A stretch of 64,000 nt of DNA from Vicingaceae bacterium (GTDB lineage Bacteria > Bacteroidota > Bacteroidia > Flavobacteriales_E > Vicingaceae): contig JAOKVV010000007.1 of NCBI GenBank assembly GCA_028336925.1, positions 1 through 64,000 on the forward strand, written 5' to 3'. Positions 60,386 to 64,000 of the stretch are shown piece by piece. The position numbers were made by a program, and so were the translations under genes. The first letter of the stretch is position 1; each line of letters opens with the position of its first letter. Under the pieces are notes generated by a model. That model was given only the letters and a program-made list of their open reading frames with translations. It made no database searches and was not told where the DNA came from.

Positions 60386-62617
60386 TTATTCAATCAAATC
60401 TAATACTTTATTAGCAGCTTTTTGATTTCCTTTTTCATATATTGATTTCATTACTTTCTCTCTTTCTTGCGCAGTCAGGTGCCAACTAAGCGAAATTGGT
60501 TTGTCTTCAGCCGAGCTTAAAACAAAGTCAATCACTTCTACTTTTTCATTCATCCAGCCGTTGGCATAATTTACACTGGCTATGTTGTTGTAATCTTGAA
60601 TATTGAAAAGGTTTCCATAAATACTACCAAATGGTGAGGTTAGGTTTTGAAATAAAGAATTCGAGTTGCCTTTGGCTTTTATTTGAGCCTGTTGTTTACC
60701 ATATCTAACCTGAATTACTACTACTCCAGATGTATTTTCGTTTACCCAATCTTTAAACTGAAATAGATAGCGTAAACTGGTTTTTATTCCATAATTATCC
60801 CTCATACCTGCATCAATTATTTCTAATGTAGGATCAGTAGGTAACTCTATTGTGGGCATTATGTATGGAAAGGTGGCGCTCATTCTTAGTGCACTTAAAA
60901 ATCGTGTATTCAACGGATTTCTGCCAGATAGCAAACGACTATATTCTACGTTCTCATTCATGCTAATTCCATAAGCTGTTTTATCTTGACACATAAAACT
61001 TAAAGGATGATTAGCAGTTAATAGAATTTTACCGTCATTAATTATTGCAGGGGAAAGAATCATCAACGGTAGTTCCGATTTGAGTTCTTTATTCAAATAA
61101 GAACTCATTGGATGATCCAATAAGCGGTTCGTATTTTTATTTAAACGCTGCTCAAAAGCATAACCTCTGTCTTTCCAATAGGCTTTTCCTTCATATTTAA
61201 ATTTTTGAAACCGTATAAAGAAATCATTAATCGCAAGGCTAAATACAATTGGATTTAGTAGGTCTTTTCCTAGGTCGTAATTGTATTTAGTATGATGAAG
61301 ATTAAAGTTTATATCTTCCTTTCGCCTATTCAATAATTCTCGAAAATAGGCTGCTCCAATCATTCCTCCTGATGAACCAGTAATTAAATGAATTTGCTCA
61401 CTAGTTTGACCTTCACTAATACTATCGAGGTATTGCATTACCCGAAATGCCCACATACTTGCTCTCGAGCCTCCACCACTTACGTTAAATAAAATCAGTT
61501 TTGGCTTTTGGCTCAAATGATTGTTTTTTTCTTTCCAATTATTTAAAATAGTAACGTGATAGAGTGAATCAGCCGTTACTGTATCTTTACCTACAGGTTG
61601 TGGATTATAAGTATTTGGAGGAGAGTCATAAAATAGTCCATATACCTTATTCGAATAGGTAAAAGTATCAAATTGGGATAGTGAATTAATAATAAGAAAA
61701 ACAGCAACAAAGACGACAAATGTCCAACCATAAAGCCATGATCTAATAGCTGATGCTATCATCACTAAAACAGTAAAAAGTAGTAATAAACTAGCGCCTG
61801 CAGGAATCACAAAAGCATTTATCTCTCTAAAAAGACCGATTAGTAGAATAGAAATAATTGCAATAATCTCAAAAATAGAGGCATTTAAATTATTCTGCTT
61901 AAAAACCTGATTCAGTTGATCTTTATTGTAATGAGAGAAATCTCTTACTAGTTTTAACTTAAAAGGACGAACCAAATAAGATTCTACATGCCATGCTTTG
62001 TTATTAAATGTATCTGTAAACCATTCCTTATGTTGTTTATGTGAAGTCAATCTAATTATAGTTTCATCACCATCTTTTACCCCAAAGATTTTAAAAAAGT
62101 CTTTATTGGTATTGATGAAATAGGTCATTGTTAATAATATAATTAAAGTGTACCCAACATAGAAACCAAATAGGTTGTAAATAATTTCAATTAAATGTTT
62201 AGTTTCATAATCTAACTTAAAATAAATAATTAACCAACTATAATAGCCAATGAATAGCAGAGGTATAAAGGAGTTGTTAATACAATATTTTAGGAATGGT
62301 CGTTCCTGTGTAGCTAAAAACGGGAATCGAAACCCATTATTAACATAGCTTGCAATATTAAATGCCATAACAAATCCGCCTAATGAGAAGCCAACAATGA
62401 GATAGCTCATAAAGTTGACCTTGCCTAGGTATTCAGGGTCGAGAAAAAGATAGAGAATACCATATCTCTCTCCAAAATTTCCTGAAATAATTAAGAATAA
62501 TAAAATCCAGAAGATGAGTAGCTGTTGTGATTTTTTTAAATGGACGAAAACCAATTGTATCGGGAAGAAGTAAATCAGCCGAGAGAGTCGTTTTCTAAAT
62601 GTGACAGGTTGGTCCAT
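60386..62617 (-). CDS. patatin-like phospholipase with N-terminal multi-TM domain
   Basis: 743 aa; ~8 hydrophobic segments, then FNVSGGGSRASMWAFRVMQYLD, GSSGG nucleophile elbow, IDAGMRDNYG dyad Asp. Confidence 0.85.
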   Translation of the reverse strand: MDQPVTFRKRLSRLIYFFPIQLVFVHLKKSQQLLIFWILLFLIISGNFGERYGILYLFLDPEYLGKVNFMSYLIVGFSLGGFVMAFNIASYVNNGFRFPFLATQERPFLKYCINNSFIPLLFIGYYSWLIIYFKLDYETKHLIEIIYNLFGFYVGYTLIILLTMTYFINTNKDFFKIFGVKDGDETIIRLTSHKQHKEWFTDTFNNKAWHVESYLVRPFKLKLVRDFSHYNKDQLNQVFKQNNLNASIFEIIAIISILLIGLFREINAFVIPAGASLLLLFTVLVMIASAIRSWLYGWTFVVFVAVFLIINSLSQFDTFTYSNKVYGLFYDSPPNTYNPQPVGKDTVTADSLYHVTILNNWKEKNNHLSQKPKLILFNVSGGGSRASMWAFRVMQYLDSISEGQTSEQIHLITGSSGGMIGAAYFRELLNRRKEDINFNLHHTKYNYDLGKDLLNPIVFSLAINDFFIRFQKFKYEGKAYWKDRGYAFEQRLNKNTNRLLDHPMSSYLNKELKSELPLMILSPAIINDGKILLTANHPLSFMCQDKTAYGISMNENVEYSRLLSGRNPLNTRFLSALRMSATFPYIMPTIELPTDPTLEIIDAGMRDNYGIKTSLRYLFQFKDWVNENTSGVVVIQVRYGKQQAQIKAKGNSNSLFQNLTSPFGSIYGNLFNIQDYNNIASVNYANGWMNEKVEVIDFVLSSAEDKPISLSWHLTAQEREKVMKSIYEKGNQKAANKVLDLIE

Positions 62618-62650
62618 AAAAGGGAATTAGTCTCTAAAAATATCAATTAT

Positions 62651-63643
62651 TTAGACCATATAATCGATTATTCTACTTTTTGGTATAAAATCACTTAAAT
62701 CAAATAATCCTAGCCGCTTTACTGCGATATTGATTAATTTATCTTCTTCTGTTTCTGTTGTATCAAAATACATTCCTGCATCTAGCAATGCTTCTTTAGG
62801 GATTAATCCAATTAGTTCACTACCTGTAACTTTTACGCCTTTTTTTGCTGCTAATTCTTCGATTGCTTCCATCACCTCATGAAGCGGTGTTTCTCTGAAA
62901 TTAGAAAAGTTGCAAGAAACCTGTGCCACGCCAAAGTCTTTTAAGAACCATCCAATTGCTTTTAAATCCTTGAATATACCCGGGATTCTTACTTTATTTC
63001 CCTCAGCATCAACTTTTATTTTTCCACTTTCTCGTATGCTAGCAGCTATTTCTTTAGCAATAGAAACATCCGACGTATTCAAATTGAAATTATAAGCGAT
63101 CAAGAAGTTACGAGCACCCAGAATAGTAGCTCCACTTTTAGAATTAAAATCTGTTCCGTAATCAGGTTTCCACTCTTCCAACTTCATTTTTTGTTCAAGA
63201 CCTTCATATTCTCCATTTCTGATAGCGGCTAAGTGCTTTCTTTGTGAAGTTTGGGCACTATTTTCATATAAATAAACGGGAATGTTGAGTTCGTTATTTA
63301 TCCGTTTAGCTAATTGATTTGAAAGTTCAACTACTTCATCCATAGAAATTCCGCTAATTGGCACTAGCGGGCAAACATCGCAAGCTCCCATTCGCGGATG
63401 CTCTCCTTTTTGCACATGCATATCAATTAATTTGGATGCTACTTTTATGGCCTGGAATGCAGCCTCTACAACACTAAACGGTTTGCCTATAAATGTATAA
63501 ACGGTTCTATTAGCGGCCACTCCGCTGTCAATATGCAGTAATTCTACTCCCTTAATTTTCCGAATAGCTTGTGCTATCGCTTTAATTGTTTCATTGTTTT
63601 GTCCTTCACTAAAATTGGGAACACATTCAAGTAATTGACTCAT
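62651..63643 (-). CDS. ftcD: glutamate formimidoyltransferase
   Basis: 330 aa; LLECVPNFSEGQNNETIKAIA, GANRTVYTF-like, GEHPRMGACDVCPLVPI. Confidence 0.94.
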   Translation of the reverse strand: MSQLLECVPNFSEGQNNETIKAIAQAIRKIKGVELLHIDSGVAANRTVYTFIGKPFSVVEAAFQAIKVASKLIDMHVQKGEHPRMGACDVCPLVPISGISMDEVVELSNQLAKRINNELNIPVYLYENSAQTSQRKHLAAIRNGEYEGLEQKMKLEEWKPDYGTDFNSKSGATILGARNFLIAYNFNLNTSDVSIAKEIAASIRESGKIKVDAEGNKVRIPGIFKDLKAIGWFLKDFGVAQVSCNFSNFRETPLHEVMEAIEELAAKKGVKVTGSELIGLIPKEALLDAGMYFDTTETEEDKLINIAVKRLGLFDLSDFIPKSRIIDYMV

Positions 63644-63645
63644 AA

Positions 63646-63999
63646 TTAAAACGTTTTTCGTGATTTTATAAAATCGGTGGCCAAATAAGCAAGTAACTTT
63701 CCTATTTGGTCAGGCTGCTGAGATAGGCTAGGAGCGGCTTCACATAAATGTAAATAGGCCGCATTGGAACTATTTGCTGCAGTGTGTGTAAATTTTCGGG
63801 CATCAATTACTGAAATACCGGATGGAGTTTGCGCACTTGAAGCAACATTTTCTACTGCATCTAAATCAATTTCAATTCCATAAAGAGATTGATTAACTAT
63901 CATTAATGCATTGTTTATTGCTGTTTTAAAGGTTATTTCTTCTCTGATAAAAATAGCCTCAAAAGTAGAGTAGTTTATACCTTTTCGATCTAGTTCGGT
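63646..63999 (-). CDS. arginase-family protein, probable formimidoylglutamase, partial (runs off window)
   Basis: YGIEIDLDAVENVASSAQTPSGISVIDARKF...YLHLCEAAPS resembles the ureohydrolase C-terminal region; frame open to the window edge; adjacent to ftcD. Confidence 0.7.
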   Translation of the reverse strand, partial: TELDRKGINYSTFEAIFIREEITFKTAINNALMIVNQSLYGIEIDLDAVENVASSAQTPSGISVIDARKFTHTAANSSNAAYLHLCEAAPSLSQQPDQIGKLLAYLATDFIKSRKTF

Positions 64000-64000
64000 C

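Noticed and set aside
1-64000. Prophage, IS element, CRISPR array, toxin-antitoxin, restriction or tRNA genes
   Set aside because: Looked for integrase/transposase motifs, direct-repeat arrays and tRNA TpsiC-type sequence; none convincing. A tRNAscan-SE/Infernal run would be decisive.

Overview
This 64 kb window is AT-rich, gene-dense chromosome from a Bacteroidetes (Flavobacteriia-like) bacterium. Lineage markers seen in the sequence are T9SS sorting domains, PorP/SprF, a region-1.1-less primary sigma factor and TAnnTTTG promoters. Most of it is ordinary housekeeping: menaquinone by the futalosine route (mqnB/mqnD), rfaD, rpe, primary sigma factor, rpsO-pnp, accD, class I FBA, lon, surE, lpxB, mutL plus two rhomboids, ppa, ftcD/hutG-like and rnpB. 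The accessory content is mainly secretion related: an M4 metallopeptidase with a type A T9SS tail, a 2081-aa mosaic T9SS protein with a ~522-bp internal tandem repeat, and a three-gene module (type-B CTD giant protein, PorP/SprF, PorE-like OmpA). I saw no CRISPR array, transposase, prophage or tRNA. The most notable leads are: (i) interrupted genes, namely SpoIID (shift at A8), comEC (in-frame TAG), a secreted CarboxypepD_reg-like protein (shift at T10, with a well-formed promoter and signal peptide upstream) and a cysteine-dioxygenase-like fragment cut short against a group II decarboxylase; (ii) a sigma-54-like element upstream of lon; (iii) a membrane-anchored patatin; (iv) the T9SS module. 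I did not find a clearly unprecedented system. All domain calls come from reading motifs by eye, not from searches.
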